Shown: positions 1 through 8,667 of the stretch, in pieces
Numbering within the stretch: position 1 is the first letter of the stretch
Layout: each line of letters starts with the position of its first letter
From: Pigmentiphaga sp. H8
Lineage (GTDB): Bacteria > Pseudomonadota > Gammaproteobacteria > Burkholderiales > Burkholderiaceae_B
DNA: 64,000 nucleotides
Reading direction: 5' to 3'
Assembly (NCBI RefSeq): GCF_003854895.1
Contig: NZ_CP033966.1
Location: forward strand, 3,038,001 to 3,102,000
Program-made: the position numbers and the translations under genes
The notes under the pieces: model-generated
What the model was told of the DNA's origin: nothing
The model's input: the letters and a program-made list of their open reading frames with translations, nothing else
The model's database searches: none

Positions 1-2143
1 TGATCAGGACCCGTATGGTCGCGCCCTTCTCGTTGACCGCGGTGACGCCTGGAATACTGATGTCTTCCAGGATCTCCGGCGCCAGCGCCTCGTCGGTCAT
101 CAGTTCCGCGAACGCGTTGCGCATGTGTTGCATGGCATCGTCGATGCTTTCCCGGTGGGCGATCGTGTACTCGCCCAGATGGTAGGAGAAGTCCCGCATG
201 TGGTTGGACACCACGTCCACCGACGAGAACGGCACCAGGTGGTAGCCGCCGTCCAGCGTCCGTATGCCCACCGAGCGGATCGTCATCTTCTCGACCGTAC
301 CGAACACCCCGGCTACCTGCACGACGTCGTTCTCGTTCATGCCGTTCTCGAGCTGGATGAAGACGCCGGTGATGATGTCCTGCACCAGCTTCTGCGCGCC
401 GAAGCCCACGGCCAGGCCGACCACGCCGGCGCCCGCGATCAGGGGCGCCACGTCTATGCCTATCTGCGACAGCACCACCATCACCGTCATGGTCACGATC
501 ACGATCAGCGCCGCGTTGCGGAACAGCGACAGCAGCGTCTTCTCGCGCGCGGTGGGCATGCGCCCGCCCTCGCGCAGGTTCAGCCGATGCTCGATGATGC
601 TGGCCACCACCGTCCACGCCAGCGCCGCGGCCAGCAGCACGATGGCCACGTTCACCGCCACGCCTATGGCCGCCGCGCCGGCGTCCGAGGCGATCCATCG
701 CGACAGATTGAAGGCGCGCCACGCATCCAGCACCAGCAGCACCACGACGATGCGGACCGCCCATCCCACGAAGCGGATGGTCGCGGGCACATAGGAGTTC
801 AGCCGGTTCTCCAGCATGGGCAGGCGCGCGCGCAGCTCGTCGGACACGCGTACGGGCTTGGCCAGCAGCGCGTTCAGCAGCACGATGGCCAGGCTGCCCA
901 CGCCGGTCGCCAGCAGGGTCTGAAGCGTGGCGGCCACCATGAACGGCAGCGCATTGGCCGGATCGATCTGGCTGACCACCAGCAGCACGGTGAAGTACCC
1001 GATGCCCAGCCAGTGCCAGACGCGCGCCAGCAGGCGCGGCGACGTGCCCAGGAAGGTCGTCCTGCGCGAACCGCTGTGTTCGAGCTTCTCGCGCACCCGC
1101 TGGCGGTTGCGCCAGATCACGCCCACCGCGTACACGTAGACGCCCAGCATGATCACCAGCGCGGCCAGCCGGCCCAGCGCGGGAGACAGGGCCGCCGCCA
1201 GCACCGGATCGACCAGCATGGTGCCGTAGCCCGCCGCCATGACCAGCACGATCAGCCAGCGGTTCCAGTAGCGGGCCATCTCGTCCGACATCGGCAGCAG
1301 GCGCAGGTGCGGATAGCGCGTCGAGAACACGGTGCGGACCAGGACCTTGGTGATCTCGACCGCCAGGAAGGCCTTCAGGAACACGGCCACCAGCGGATCG
1401 ACGGCGACGCCGTCCGGACCGCCCCGGACGCCGGCCGCGTACGCCGCCGCGGCGGCCAGCAGCACCACCAGCGCATCGATCACCACCGCGCCGATGATCG
1501 CGCCCGCGCGCCGGTACAGGACCGGCATGCCAACGGGCGCATCGGCCCGTGGCGATGCCGTGGCATCCCATCCCAGGCCCGCCACCCAATCGTCGATGCG
1601 CCGGTAGATCCACAACGCCACCAGCCGCAGCAGCACGAAGGCGACGATGGCCGTCACGACCGACATGGCCAGCGGCTGCAATGCCCGCGCCTCGTTGCTA
1701 TCCATGGACGGGCCGTCGCCTTCGGCCATGGCGCGCAGGTCCGCGGCGCCCTGCCCCAGATCAGCAACCAGGCTCGACAGGAAGCGCTGCGTGCCGTCCG
1801 CCAGCCGTGCACGCAGCGTGGGGGACGCGTGAGCCGGCGGCGCATCGGAGGCCGCCGCCCCGGCTTGCTTCGTACCGCTTCCAGGCTCGTGCGCCCGCAA
1901 CTGGTCGATCAGCGCCTTGCGGCTGTCCGGGTTCTCGAGCAGGTCGGCCAGCGCGGCCGGCGTGGGCGCCTCGGCGGGTTGCGCGGCCATCGCGACGCGG
2001 GCCGACGCCAGTGTCGCCAACAGCAGCAGGATCAGGAACGCGAAGTGGGCCAACCAGGGCTTGGACAGCCTGCGGCGACTCAGCGAGACGTCGCGGTGGG
2101 ATTGCAGGGGAAGTGTGCATGCTGTCGTCGCGAGTCGAACCAC
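1..2143 (-). CDS. MscS-family mechanosensitive channel (YbiO-like), partial at window edge
   Basis: Large inner-membrane channel that would open on membrane tension to release solutes during osmotic downshock. Translation of the minus strand runs open from a GTG at 2143 (AGGAG at 2152-2156, good spacing) through 714 codons to the window edge with no stop. A hydrophobic N-terminal signal/TM segment lies near residues 32-52, and several TM helices follow. The MscS pore helix and start of the beta domain (GLAVGFGAQKLVQD, then a segment with VFGTVEKMTIRS) lie at about residues 570-620. This long N-terminal extension is typical of E. coli YbiO (about 740 aa) rather than the short MscS, so only a short C-terminal part should be missing. 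Family confident; the exact subfamily is inferred from size. Confidence 0.85.
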   Translation of the reverse strand, partial: MVRLATTACTLPLQSHRDVSLSRRRLSKPWLAHFAFLILLLLATLASARVAMAAQPAEAPTPAALADLLENPDSRKALIDQLRAHEPGSGTKQAGAAASDAPPAHASPTLRARLADGTQRFLSSLVADLGQGAADLRAMAEGDGPSMDSNEARALQPLAMSVVTAIVAFVLLRLVALWIYRRIDDWVAGLGWDATASPRADAPVGMPVLYRRAGAIIGAVVIDALVVLLAAAAAYAAGVRGGPDGVAVDPLVAVFLKAFLAVEITKVLVRTVFSTRYPHLRLLPMSDEMARYWNRWLIVLVMAAGYGTMLVDPVLAAALSPALGRLAALVIMLGVYVYAVGVIWRNRQRVREKLEHSGSRRTTFLGTSPRLLARVWHWLGIGYFTVLLVVSQIDPANALPFMVAATLQTLLATGVGSLAIVLLNALLAKPVRVSDELRARLPMLENRLNSYVPATIRFVGWAVRIVVVLLVLDAWRAFNLSRWIASDAGAAAIGVAVNVAIVLLAAALAWTVVASIIEHRLNLREGGRMPTAREKTLLSLFRNAALIVIVTMTVMVVLSQIGIDVAPLIAGAGVVGLAVGFGAQKLVQDIITGVFIQLENGMNENDVVQVAGVFGTVEKMTIRSVGIRTLDGGYHLVPFSSVDVVSNHMRDFSYHLGEYTIAHRESIDDAMQHMRNAFAELMTDEALAPEILEDISIPGVTAVNEKGATIRVLI

Positions 2144-2245
2144 TAGGGGGTCTCCTGGATGAAAAGGAAGGTGAAAGGCGGGGCCTGCGCCCGCTCATGA
2201 CGCCACAGGGTAAAACACACGCGGACCACAGACAAATCGCCGCCC

Positions 2246-2905
2246 CTACCTCAGCCGCGCGCCTGCACGCAAGCCATCGGCGATGAACGCGGCCAGCATG
2301 CGGGTCTTGGTCTCGACGTCGATAGCGGTGAACGCGCCGTCCGACAGCCGGGCGATGCGGTGGTCGAACACGCTCATCACCAGCGCTCCCACCGCGAACA
2401 TGTAGGCCCAGCACAGGTATTCGTGCGAGGCCTCGGGCAATGCGCGCCGCGTGGCCGCGATGTAGGCCTTGGCGATGGGATCGTAGTAGTGTTCGATGAT
2501 GCCGCGGGTCTCTTCCTGCGGATCGGAGGCCTCGCGCACGACCAGGCGCGCGTACTCCCGGCCCTCGGGCGTCGCATGGCTGCGGATGATGGGACCGACG
2601 AAGGCGGTGGCGATATGCCCCAGCACGTCGGGCGCACCGAAATCGATCCGTTCGAGCTGCCGCAGCCGTTCATCGAACAGGTCGCGCCGGTACTCGAAGA
2701 TGGCCCGGTACAGCCCCAGCTTGGTTTCGAAGTGATAGACGATCAAGGGCAGGCCGACTTCCGCCGCCTTGGCGATGTCGCGCATCGAGACGCCGTGATA
2801 GCCCTCGTCGGCGAACAGCCGCTCCGCCGCCACGATCACCCGTTCACGCCGGGCCAGTTCCGCTCCGGCCGGCTCCTTGCTCCGGGATGCCACGGACTTT
2901 CCCAT
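2246..2905 (-). CDS. TetR/AcrR family transcriptional regulator
   Basis: DNA-binding repressor of 219 aa. The N-terminal TetR helix-turn-helix is clear at about residues 20-66 (RERVIVAAERLFADEGYHGVS, then MRDIAKAAEVGLPLIVYHF, then K.GLY). The rest is a helical ligand-binding domain with a C-terminal TetR_C-like segment. It is divergent from the OsmC-like gene starting at 3062, and the 156-bp gap holds two copies of a GTACAGTC-based site, one a perfect palindrome. It therefore probably represses itself and the neighbour. The ligand is unknown. Confidence 0.9.
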   Translation of the reverse strand: MGKSVASRSKEPAGAELARRERVIVAAERLFADEGYHGVSMRDIAKAAEVGLPLIVYHFETKLGLYRAIFEYRRDLFDERLRQLERIDFGAPDVLGHIATAFVGPIIRSHATPEGREYARLVVREASDPQEETRGIIEHYYDPIAKAYIAATRRALPEASHEYLCWAYMFAVGALVMSVFDHRIARLSDGAFTAIDVETKTRMLAAFIADGLRAGARLR

Positions 2906-2953
2906 CGTGTTGCCTGCTCCGCCATCAGAAACCGCCTAGCGTAGAGGAAGACC

Positions 2954-2969
2954 GACTGTACGTACAGTC
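2954..2969. promoter_or_regulatory. Perfect 16-bp palindrome, probable TetR operator 1
   Basis: GACTGTACGTACAGTC is identical to its own reverse complement. It lies 48 bp upstream of the TetR gene start. Size and position fit a TetR-family operator; binding by the adjacent regulator is inferred. Confidence 0.7.
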
Positions 2970-3015
2970 TGCCGAGCCTGGGTACGGCGGGAAATCCCCT
3001 ATTCGACAAAAAACT

Positions 3016-3031
3016 GAACGAACGTACAGTC
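3016..3031. promoter_or_regulatory. Degenerate second copy of the TetR-type operator
   Basis: GAACGAACGTACAGTC keeps one full half-site (GTACAGTC) of the palindrome at 2954-2969 and matches 5 of 8 positions in the other arm. It lies 30 bp before the OsmC-like start codon at 3062, so it could let the same regulator control that gene. Confidence 0.5.
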
Positions 3032-3061
3032 AACCATACTGATCACCCACTCAAGGCCGCC

Positions 3062-4237
3062 ATGTCTATCCGTTCGTCCGTTCCGCTCGAAGCCAGTCCC
3101 TACCCCACCGCCTTCCCCCTCGCCGCGGCCACCGCCCCGCAAGGACTGCCCTATTCCGAGGCGGGCAGCGACACTTACCGGTGCGAGATCATCGGCATCG
3201 GCCATTTCCAGAAAGAGGGACTGGTGCGCGAAATCTCCAGCGGCCGCACCTGGCGGCTGAGCGCCGACGAGGGCAAGTACCTGCGCGGCACGGACATGGC
3301 GCCCGCGCCGCTGATGCACTGGGGCGCGGGGCTGCATGCCGACGCCGTGTTGCGCATCGCGGCGCGGGCGCGTGAGCACGGCCTGGCGCTGCGCGGCCTG
3401 TTCGTGCGGGTGCGCCAGGGGTTCGCATCCAAGGGCTCTTTCGTCAAGGGCGAAGCGGTGGGCCTGGTGTACGGCCTGTCATGGCTGGTTGATCTGGACG
3501 CCGACGGCGACGCCGGCACCATCGCCCGCGCCGTGCGGGAGGCCCTGGCGGCTTCCCCCGCCGTCGATGCCATGTTGACCCCGCGCGAAGGCCATTTCGC
3601 GCTCTACCTGAACGGCCGGCCCGTCGAGGCGGAAGGCCTGCATCCCAGCGCCAACCGGGAAACCGATCCGCTCGCGGCCCACGCCTCGGCCTTCGTCCCC
3701 ACGGACGAAGCGGCCCACCCCGACATCCTGGCGCGCCTGCCCGGCACGGGCACCGCGGGCATGGTCCTGCAGAACGACAGCACGGCCTCGGTGGGCTGGC
3801 ACATGCAGGCCGAAGGCGCACTGGACCCGGCGACCGGCCTCGTCCATTCCACCGTCGGTTTTCCCGAAGCCGGCGCGGCCAGCCGCTGGACCCTGGTCAG
3901 CGACGGCAGCGGCCGACTGGCGCCCACCCCGCTCGCCTATTTCTCGGTCGGTACCGCGTTCTGCTATCACACGCAGTTCTGCCGCTACATCGACGTGCGC
4001 CGGCTGCCGCTGGCATCCACCACGCTGGTGCAGACCACGAGCTACACGGTCGCGGCCGGCGCCGAGGGCGCGCGGGGCACCGCGTCGGCCTTCGATACCC
4101 ACGTTTTCCTGAACGGCGACATCGACGAATCGGCCGCGGCTCCGCTGCCGCTGGTTGCCGCCCGCACCTGCTACGCCCACCGCGCGATGGAAACGGCGGT
4201 GGAGATGAAGGTGGAGGCCGGGCGCGCGACGGCATGA
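3062..4237 (+). CDS. Large OsmC/Ohr-superfamily protein
   Basis: 391-aa protein, about three times the length of a classical OsmC. Its C-terminal third resembles the OsmC core: a cysteine-bearing helix (AFCYHTQFCRYIDVR, Cys301 and Cys307) and a later RTCYAHRAMETAVEMKV segment (Cys370), comparable to the two peroxidatic/resolving cysteine positions of Ohr/OsmC. The N-terminal half has no motif I can name. Thiol peroxidase activity is possible but not shown. A divergent TetR gene and palindromic sites upstream suggest induction by a small molecule. A conserved protein of this kind occurs in related genera; the assignment is by motif only. Confidence 0.65.
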   Translation: MSIRSSVPLEASPYPTAFPLAAATAPQGLPYSEAGSDTYRCEIIGIGHFQKEGLVREISSGRTWRLSADEGKYLRGTDMAPAPLMHWGAGLHADAVLRIAARAREHGLALRGLFVRVRQGFASKGSFVKGEAVGLVYGLSWLVDLDADGDAGTIARAVREALAASPAVDAMLTPREGHFALYLNGRPVEAEGLHPSANRETDPLAAHASAFVPTDEAAHPDILARLPGTGTAGMVLQNDSTASVGWHMQAEGALDPATGLVHSTVGFPEAGAASRWTLVSDGSGRLAPTPLAYFSVGTAFCYHTQFCRYIDVRRLPLASTTLVQTTSYTVAAGAEGARGTASAFDTHVFLNGDIDESAAAPLPLVAARTCYAHRAMETAVEMKVEAGRATA

Positions 4238-4367
4238 GCAATCCTCCAGGAGCGAAACGCATTGCATGAGGGGCCCTTACGCGGGCGAATTCCAGCGCAA
4301 GGAGCGGAGTGTCGACGGTCGCGCGGCGGACGTAGACTGGACCGATCCTGTCAACCGGACGCACGCG

Positions 4368-5117
4368 ATGCACTCCTTATCCCGCTCTCCGCCCCGCCGC
4401 AACTCGCAGGCGCCAGACGCGCCCGGCCTGCCGGCGTACGACTGGCACGGTATCGAGCGGACGCTGGGCGAACAAGGCCATGCGGTTCTGCCCGCGCTGC
4501 TCGAACCCGCGCAATGTGTCCGGCTGGCCGCGCGCTACCCGCAGGACGCGCTGTACCGCAGCCGCGTCGTGATGAGCCGCCACGGCTTCGGACGCGGCGA
4601 ATACAAATACTTCGCCTACCCCTTGCCCGCCCCGCTGCACGCGTTGCGGCATGCGCTGTACCCGCGGCTGGCGCCCATCGCCAATAGTTGGAACCGCCTG
4701 ATGGGCCAAGCCGCCTGCTATCCCGGCGACCTGGATACCTTCCTGGCGTACTGCCACGAGGCCGGCCAGTTGCGTCCGGCACCGCTGATCCTGGCGTATG
4801 AAGCCGGCGACTACAATTGCCTGCATCAGGATCTCTACGGCGAACGGGTGTTCCCGTTGCAGGTGGCCATCCTGCTGTCCGAACCGGGACGCGATTTCAC
4901 CGGCGGCGAATTCGTCATGACGGAAACCGCCAATGACGGCCAGCGCGCCGATGTCATCGCGCTGCGCCAGGGCGACGCGGTGGTATTCGCCGTCAACCAG
5001 CGCCCGGCGCCGGGCCGGCGCGGCGGCGTACGCAAGGTGGCGATGCGCCACGGCGTCAGCCGCGTCCACAGCGGCAGGCGGTACACCGTGGGCCTGATCT
5101 TCCACGACGCGCGCTAG
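4368..5117 (+). CDS. 2OG-Fe(II) oxygenase, first gene of an alkylation-repair run
   Basis: Non-haem iron dioxygenase of 249 aa. The iron triad is visible as H153-x-D155 (LHQDLYGE) and a distal His in RHGVS (H228), followed by the 2OG-binding GRRYTVGL segment. It lies directly upstream of alkB (9 bp) and ada on the same strand, so a role in alkylation damage or nucleobase/protein demethylation is likely by context. The start is uncertain. ATG 4368 has a weak ribosome site but fits the family, which begins near the WHGIERTLGEQGHAVLP segment. An in-frame ATG at 4266 would add 34 residues of poor-looking sequence, with AGGAG 13 bp upstream. Confidence 0.75.
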   Translation: MHSLSRSPPRRNSQAPDAPGLPAYDWHGIERTLGEQGHAVLPALLEPAQCVRLAARYPQDALYRSRVVMSRHGFGRGEYKYFAYPLPAPLHALRHALYPRLAPIANSWNRLMGQAACYPGDLDTFLAYCHEAGQLRPAPLILAYEAGDYNCLHQDLYGERVFPLQVAILLSEPGRDFTGGEFVMTETANDGQRADVIALRQGDAVVFAVNQRPAPGRRGGVRKVAMRHGVSRVHSGRRYTVGLIFHDAR

Positions 5118-5126
5118 CGCAGGACC

Positions 5127-5777
5127 ATGCAGACATTCGATCTCTTCTCCGACGCCATCTCCGGCCAGCCCGTGCCCATGGGACCGCGCGCCTTCCTGCT
5201 GCGCGGCTTCGCGCTGCCCCGCGTGGACGAACTGCTGCCCGCCATCTCCCGCGTCACGGACGCCGCGCCGTTCCGCCACATGGTGACGCCCGGCGGCTTC
5301 ACCATGTCGGTCGCACTGACGAATTGCGGCACGCTGGGCTGGACCACCGACCGCCACGGCTACCGGTACTCGCGCACCGACCCCGCCACCGGCCTGCCCT
5401 GGCCCGCCATGCCGGAGGCTTTCGCCGCGCTGGCGCAAGAGGCGGCCGACGCGGCGGGCTTTCCGCGCTTCCAGCCCGATGCCTGCCTGATCAACCGCTA
5501 CCTGCCCGGCGCACGGATGTCGCTGCACCAGGACAAGAACGAACGCGACCTCGACGCCCCCATCGTCTCGGTGTCCCTGGGCATGCCGGCGATCTTCCTG
5601 TTCGGCGGCCACCAGCGTTCGGACAAGGCGGCGCGGCTCGAACTGCATCACGGCGACATCGCCGTCTGGGGCGGCCCGGACCGCCTGCGCTACCACGGCG
5701 TAATGCCGCTGGCCGACGTCCCGCATCCGGTCCTGGGCCGCCAGCGCATCAACTTCACGTTCAGGAACGCGGGATGA
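5127..5777 (+). CDS. alkB: Alpha-ketoglutarate-dependent DNA dealkylase AlkB
   Basis: Oxidative demethylase that repairs 1-methyladenine and 3-methylcytosine in DNA and RNA. It has 216 aa, the same length as E. coli AlkB. Key residues are present: iron ligands H134-x-D136 (SLHQDKNE) and H190 (RYHGVMPL), and the 2OG-binding R207 and R213 in RQRINFTFR. The substrate-side GWTTDRHGYRYS region and the CLINRYLPGARMSLHQD block match the family well. It sits 9 bp after the upstream 2OG oxygenase and 63 bp before ada, so one adaptive-response unit is likely. Confidence 0.95.
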   Translation: MQTFDLFSDAISGQPVPMGPRAFLLRGFALPRVDELLPAISRVTDAAPFRHMVTPGGFTMSVALTNCGTLGWTTDRHGYRYSRTDPATGLPWPAMPEAFAALAQEAADAAGFPRFQPDACLINRYLPGARMSLHQDKNERDLDAPIVSVSLGMPAIFLFGGHQRSDKAARLELHHGDIAVWGGPDRLRYHGVMPLADVPHPVLGRQRINFTFRNAG

Positions 5778-5789
5778 CACCTCGGATTC

Positions 5790-5817
5790 GGGCGCAAGAA
5801 ACGGAGCGCTTGCGCCC
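5790..5817. promoter_or_regulatory. 9-bp inverted repeat with GCGCAAG arms upstream of ada
   Basis: GGGCGCAAG (5790-5798) and CTTGCGCCC (5809-5817) form a perfect 9-bp stem with a 10-nt loop, 23 bp before the ada start. Each arm holds GCGCAAG, which resembles the GCGCAA core of the E. coli Ada box. No T-run follows, so it is a poor terminator. It is either an Ada operator or an mRNA hairpin between alkB and ada. Confidence 0.5.
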
Positions 5818-5840
5818 GGACTATTCTCTATCCTGATGAC

Positions 5841-6950
5841 ATGACCACGTCCCCCGGAACAGCCGCCATGGGTACGCGCCCACCCTCCGACTATGCCACC
5901 GACGACGCCCGCTGGCGGGCGGTCCAGGCGCGCGACGCCGATGCCGACGGCCACTTCGTCTATGCCGTGCGCACGACCGGCGTGTATTGCCGCCCCAGCT
6001 CGCCCACACGCCTGCCCCGCCGCGCCAACGTCGAATTCTTCGACTCGCCCCGGGACGCCGAGGCGGCCGGCTACCGCGCCAGCCGGCGACAGCAGGACGG
6101 ACCCGAAGCCGCGCGCGAACGCGCGGCGCTGATCGCCCGTGCCTGCCGCCTGATCGAAAACGCCGAGACGCCGCCCGGCCTCGCGGAACTGGCCGCTTGG
6201 GCGGGTATGAGCCCCTTCCACTTCCATCGGGTATTCAAGGCGGAGACCGGCCTGACGCCCAAGGCCTATGCCTCGGCCCGGCGCGCCCGCCGGCTGCGCG
6301 AGGAACTGGGCGAAGCCGATGCCTCGGTCACCGATGCCATCTACGAGGCGGGGTTCAACTCCAACAGCCGGTTCTACGAAGCCTCCGACCAGTTGCTGGG
6401 CATGCGCGCGCGCGACTACCGAGCGGGCGGCGCCGGCGCGGTCATCCGCTTCGCGGTGGGTCAATGCTCGCTGGGCGCCATCCTGGTCGCGCAAAGCCAA
6501 CGCGGCATCTGCGCCATCCTGCTGGGCGACGATCCGGACGCGCTGGTGCGCGACCTGCAAGACCGGTTCCCCAAGGCCCGGTTGATCGGCGGCGACGCCG
6601 GCTTCGAACGTCTGGTGGCCCAGGTGGTGGGTTTCATCGAGGCGCCCTCCATCGGCCTGAACCTGCCGCTGGACGTGCGCGGCACGGCCTTCCAGGAACG
6701 CGTCTGGCAGGCCCTGCGCGAGATCCCGCCGGGCCGGACCGCGAGCTATGCCGAGATCGCGCAGCGCATAGGCGTGCCCCGGGCCGTACGCGCCGTCGCC
6801 CAGGCCTGCGGCGCCAACCACATCGCCGTGGCCATCCCCTGCCACCGGGTCATCCGGCGCGACGGCGACCTGTCGGGCTACCGTTGGGGCGTGGAGCGCA
6901 AGCGCGCGCTGCTCGGGCGCGAGGCCGGAGGCTCGCGCGACCGCAAATGA
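5841..6950 (+). CDS. ada: Ada-type methyltransferase/transcription activator with an altered zinc site
   Basis: Three-part protein of 369 aa: N-terminal Ada methylphosphotriester domain (about 15-85), AraC-type helix-turn-helix (about 95-195) and C-terminal O6-methylguanine methyltransferase with the active IPCHRV motif (Cys334). The N-domain keeps the acceptor cysteine (Cys50, equal to E. coli Cys38 in YCRPS). The three other zinc cysteines of E. coli Ada (42, 69, 72) are Ser54, Ser81 and Gln84 here. The methyltransferase half looks intact. Repair of O6-methylguanine is well supported; classical zinc-dependent switching by phosphotriester methylation is doubtful. It follows alkB and has a GCGCAAG inverted repeat in front. 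Confidence 0.92.
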   Translation: MTTSPGTAAMGTRPPSDYATDDARWRAVQARDADADGHFVYAVRTTGVYCRPSSPTRLPRRANVEFFDSPRDAEAAGYRASRRQQDGPEAARERAALIARACRLIENAETPPGLAELAAWAGMSPFHFHRVFKAETGLTPKAYASARRARRLREELGEADASVTDAIYEAGFNSNSRFYEASDQLLGMRARDYRAGGAGAVIRFAVGQCSLGAILVAQSQRGICAILLGDDPDALVRDLQDRFPKARLIGGDAGFERLVAQVVGFIEAPSIGLNLPLDVRGTAFQERVWQALREIPPGRTASYAEIAQRIGVPRAVRAVAQACGANHIAVAIPCHRVIRRDGDLSGYRWGVERKRALLGREAGGSRDRK

Positions 6951-6955
6951 CGGCC

Positions 6956-7687
6956 CTAGCGCACCGGCAGGAAGGAAAACAGCATCAGGTTCTGCGCGTA
7001 GTTGATGCCCAGCCGGCGCGAATTCTCGCCCAGCAGGTTGGCGATCAGGTCCAGGCGCCCGATGATGGCGCCGAACTCCCGTTCGAAACTCAGGTTGGCC
7101 TGCGTGTCCGTCCATTCGTTGGCCAGCAGCAGCGGCTCCCCGCGCGCATCGCGCCGGCTGCCCAGCAGCCAGGCCGCGGCCTCGACGTTGCGAGCCGCGT
7201 TGTAGACCCGGCCTCCGTCCAGCAGGTCGAAGGCATAGAAGCGCGTCTTGCCGTCGTGCGCCGCGACGATGGTGTCGGCCATGCCGTAGATGAAGGCGGC
7301 GACCCGATCGCCGGGGTAAGCGGGATCGAGCGCCACGGCCAGGATCTCGACGTCGCGCAGGCCCTGGAGCCCCGCCGGCGGCGTGTGGGCATCGATGGAC
7401 CGCCTGACCGTCTCGGCGGCGGACTCCATGCTGGGTTTGCCGGACTTGCGCCACTCGCGCGGGTTGCGCTTGTAGAGCTTGGTCATCAGCGACATCAGGC
7501 TGGACAGGTTGTCACGCATGGCGATGGTCAGGGTCCGATTGAAATCGGTCTGCATCATCTGGTCCGAGGACATGTCCTCGGTACCCCGCGACTCGTAGCC
7601 GGGGCGCGGCAGCGCGGTGTACTGGGCACAGCCGGCCAGCAGGGATAAAGCCACCGCCGCCGCGCCCACTGTCCTGAAGCTGGTCAT
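6956..7687 (-). CDS. Predicted lipoprotein of unknown function
   Basis: 243-aa protein from ATG 7687, chosen because it starts the signal peptide directly (MTSFRTVGAAAVALSLLAGC); an earlier in-frame start at 7726 would put 13 residues before it. The lipobox LLAGC predicts lipidation at the cysteine and an outer- or inner-membrane lipoprotein. The mature part is soluble and mixed alpha/beta, with no motif I recognise. It converges with ada (5-bp gap) and stands alone on its strand. Confidence 0.75.
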   Translation of the reverse strand: MTSFRTVGAAAVALSLLAGCAQYTALPRPGYESRGTEDMSSDQMMQTDFNRTLTIAMRDNLSSLMSLMTKLYKRNPREWRKSGKPSMESAAETVRRSIDAHTPPAGLQGLRDVEILAVALDPAYPGDRVAAFIYGMADTIVAAHDGKTRFYAFDLLDGGRVYNAARNVEAAAWLLGSRRDARGEPLLLANEWTDTQANLSFEREFGAIIGRLDLIANLLGENSRRLGINYAQNLMLFSFLPVR

Positions 7688-7797
7688 GCGGGATCCGTTC
7701 TTCGCGTTGCCGCGAGAATAACCCAATGCGCGGCGATTGCCGCACCGTTGTGAAACAGGTTTTCACAACAATGGTGAACGGATCTTGCGAGGGCCGG

Positions 7798-8667
7798 CTA
7801 GGTGGTCGCCACGAGCAGTTCCTCGGCATTGGCCGGCGGCCGCAGGCCGTCCGCGCGGCCGGAGAAATACCGCCGGGCCAGCTCGTCGGCCGAGACGTGG
7901 CGCGCCTCCTTGAATCCCTGCTCGCGGGCCAGCGCCAGGATCTGCGCCGGCAGGAAGAAGCTCACGAACGGCGTTCCGCTCTCGCGCGCGCCCTTCTCCG
8001 CCATCTCCATGCCCGGACGCACTTGCGGATCGGCCATGTCCAGCGGCAGCAGGAACGACATCGCAAACGTCGACCCCGGCGCCAGCGTCGCCATCCGGCG
8101 CAGCGTGGCGGCGTTCGCCTCTTTCGTCAGGTACATGCTGACCCCGGTGGATACCACGACCGCCGGCTTGCCGCCGTCGAACCCGGCCGCCAGCAAGCGT
8201 TCCCACCAGGACTCGCCGGCCTCGAAGTCGACCGGCACGAAGCGCAACCACTCCGGTATCCCCAAGCCCAGTTCGGCCAGCCGCCGCCGTTTCCATTCCT
8301 GCGGCCCCGGTTTATCGATTTCGAACATCCGCAACCGCGATGCCACCTCGGGCCGGCGCTGCGCGAAGCTGTCCAGCCCGGCGCCCAGGATCACGTACTG
8401 CTCGAGGCCACGGCCGGCCTGATCCACGACCAGGTCCTCGATGAAACGGGCCCGGCCCACGATGGACGCGCGAAACGGCCGGGTGAACCCCTGGTCCATG
8501 TCGCCGCGGCGCTGCCAGCCCGGCTCCGGCGCCAGCAGGCGCAGGCCGACTTCATCGTCCAGCACGTGCGGCCGTGCATCGACCTCGACATGCAGCGCGC
8601 GCCACAAGGCTACCCGCGCCGCGGTGCTGTCGGGCGCCACATCCTGTTCGTCAGTCACGATCGCCAC
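7798..8667 (-). CDS. Class I SAM-dependent methyltransferase, LCMT/TIGR00027-like
   Basis: 289-aa methyltransferase. The SAM-binding glycine motif is in QYVILGAGLDSFAQR (about residues 90-104), followed by the acidic FEIDKPG segment that usually binds the ribose. The order of motifs and the ALWRALHVEVDARPHVLDD N-terminus are typical of the leucine-carboxyl-methyltransferase-like group found in actinobacteria and proteobacteria. The substrate is unknown. It abuts the VOC gene upstream with no spacing (8667/8668), and a ribbon-helix-helix gene leads the unit, so the three are one operon. Confidence 0.85.
   Translation of the reverse strand: MAIVTDEQDVAPDSTAARVALWRALHVEVDARPHVLDDEVGLRLLAPEPGWQRRGDMDQGFTRPFRASIVGRARFIEDLVVDQAGRGLEQYVILGAGLDSFAQRRPEVASRLRMFEIDKPGPQEWKRRRLAELGLGIPEWLRFVPVDFEAGESWWERLLAAGFDGGKPAVVVSTGVSMYLTKEANAATLRRMATLAPGSTFAMSFLLPLDMADPQVRPGMEMAEKGARESGTPFVSFFLPAQILALAREQGFKEARHVSADELARRYFSGRADGLRPPANAEELLVATT

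Noticed and set aside
125..2146. Long plus-strand open frame rich in His, Gln and Arg
   Set aside because: It is antisense to the MscS-type channel, whose translation has clear TM helices and the MscS pore motif. The composition is typical of a shadow frame in high-GC DNA.
4377..7454. 1025-codon minus-strand open frame
   Set aside because: It is antisense to the 2OG oxygenase, alkB and ada, all with catalytic motifs. No family resemblance in the antisense protein.
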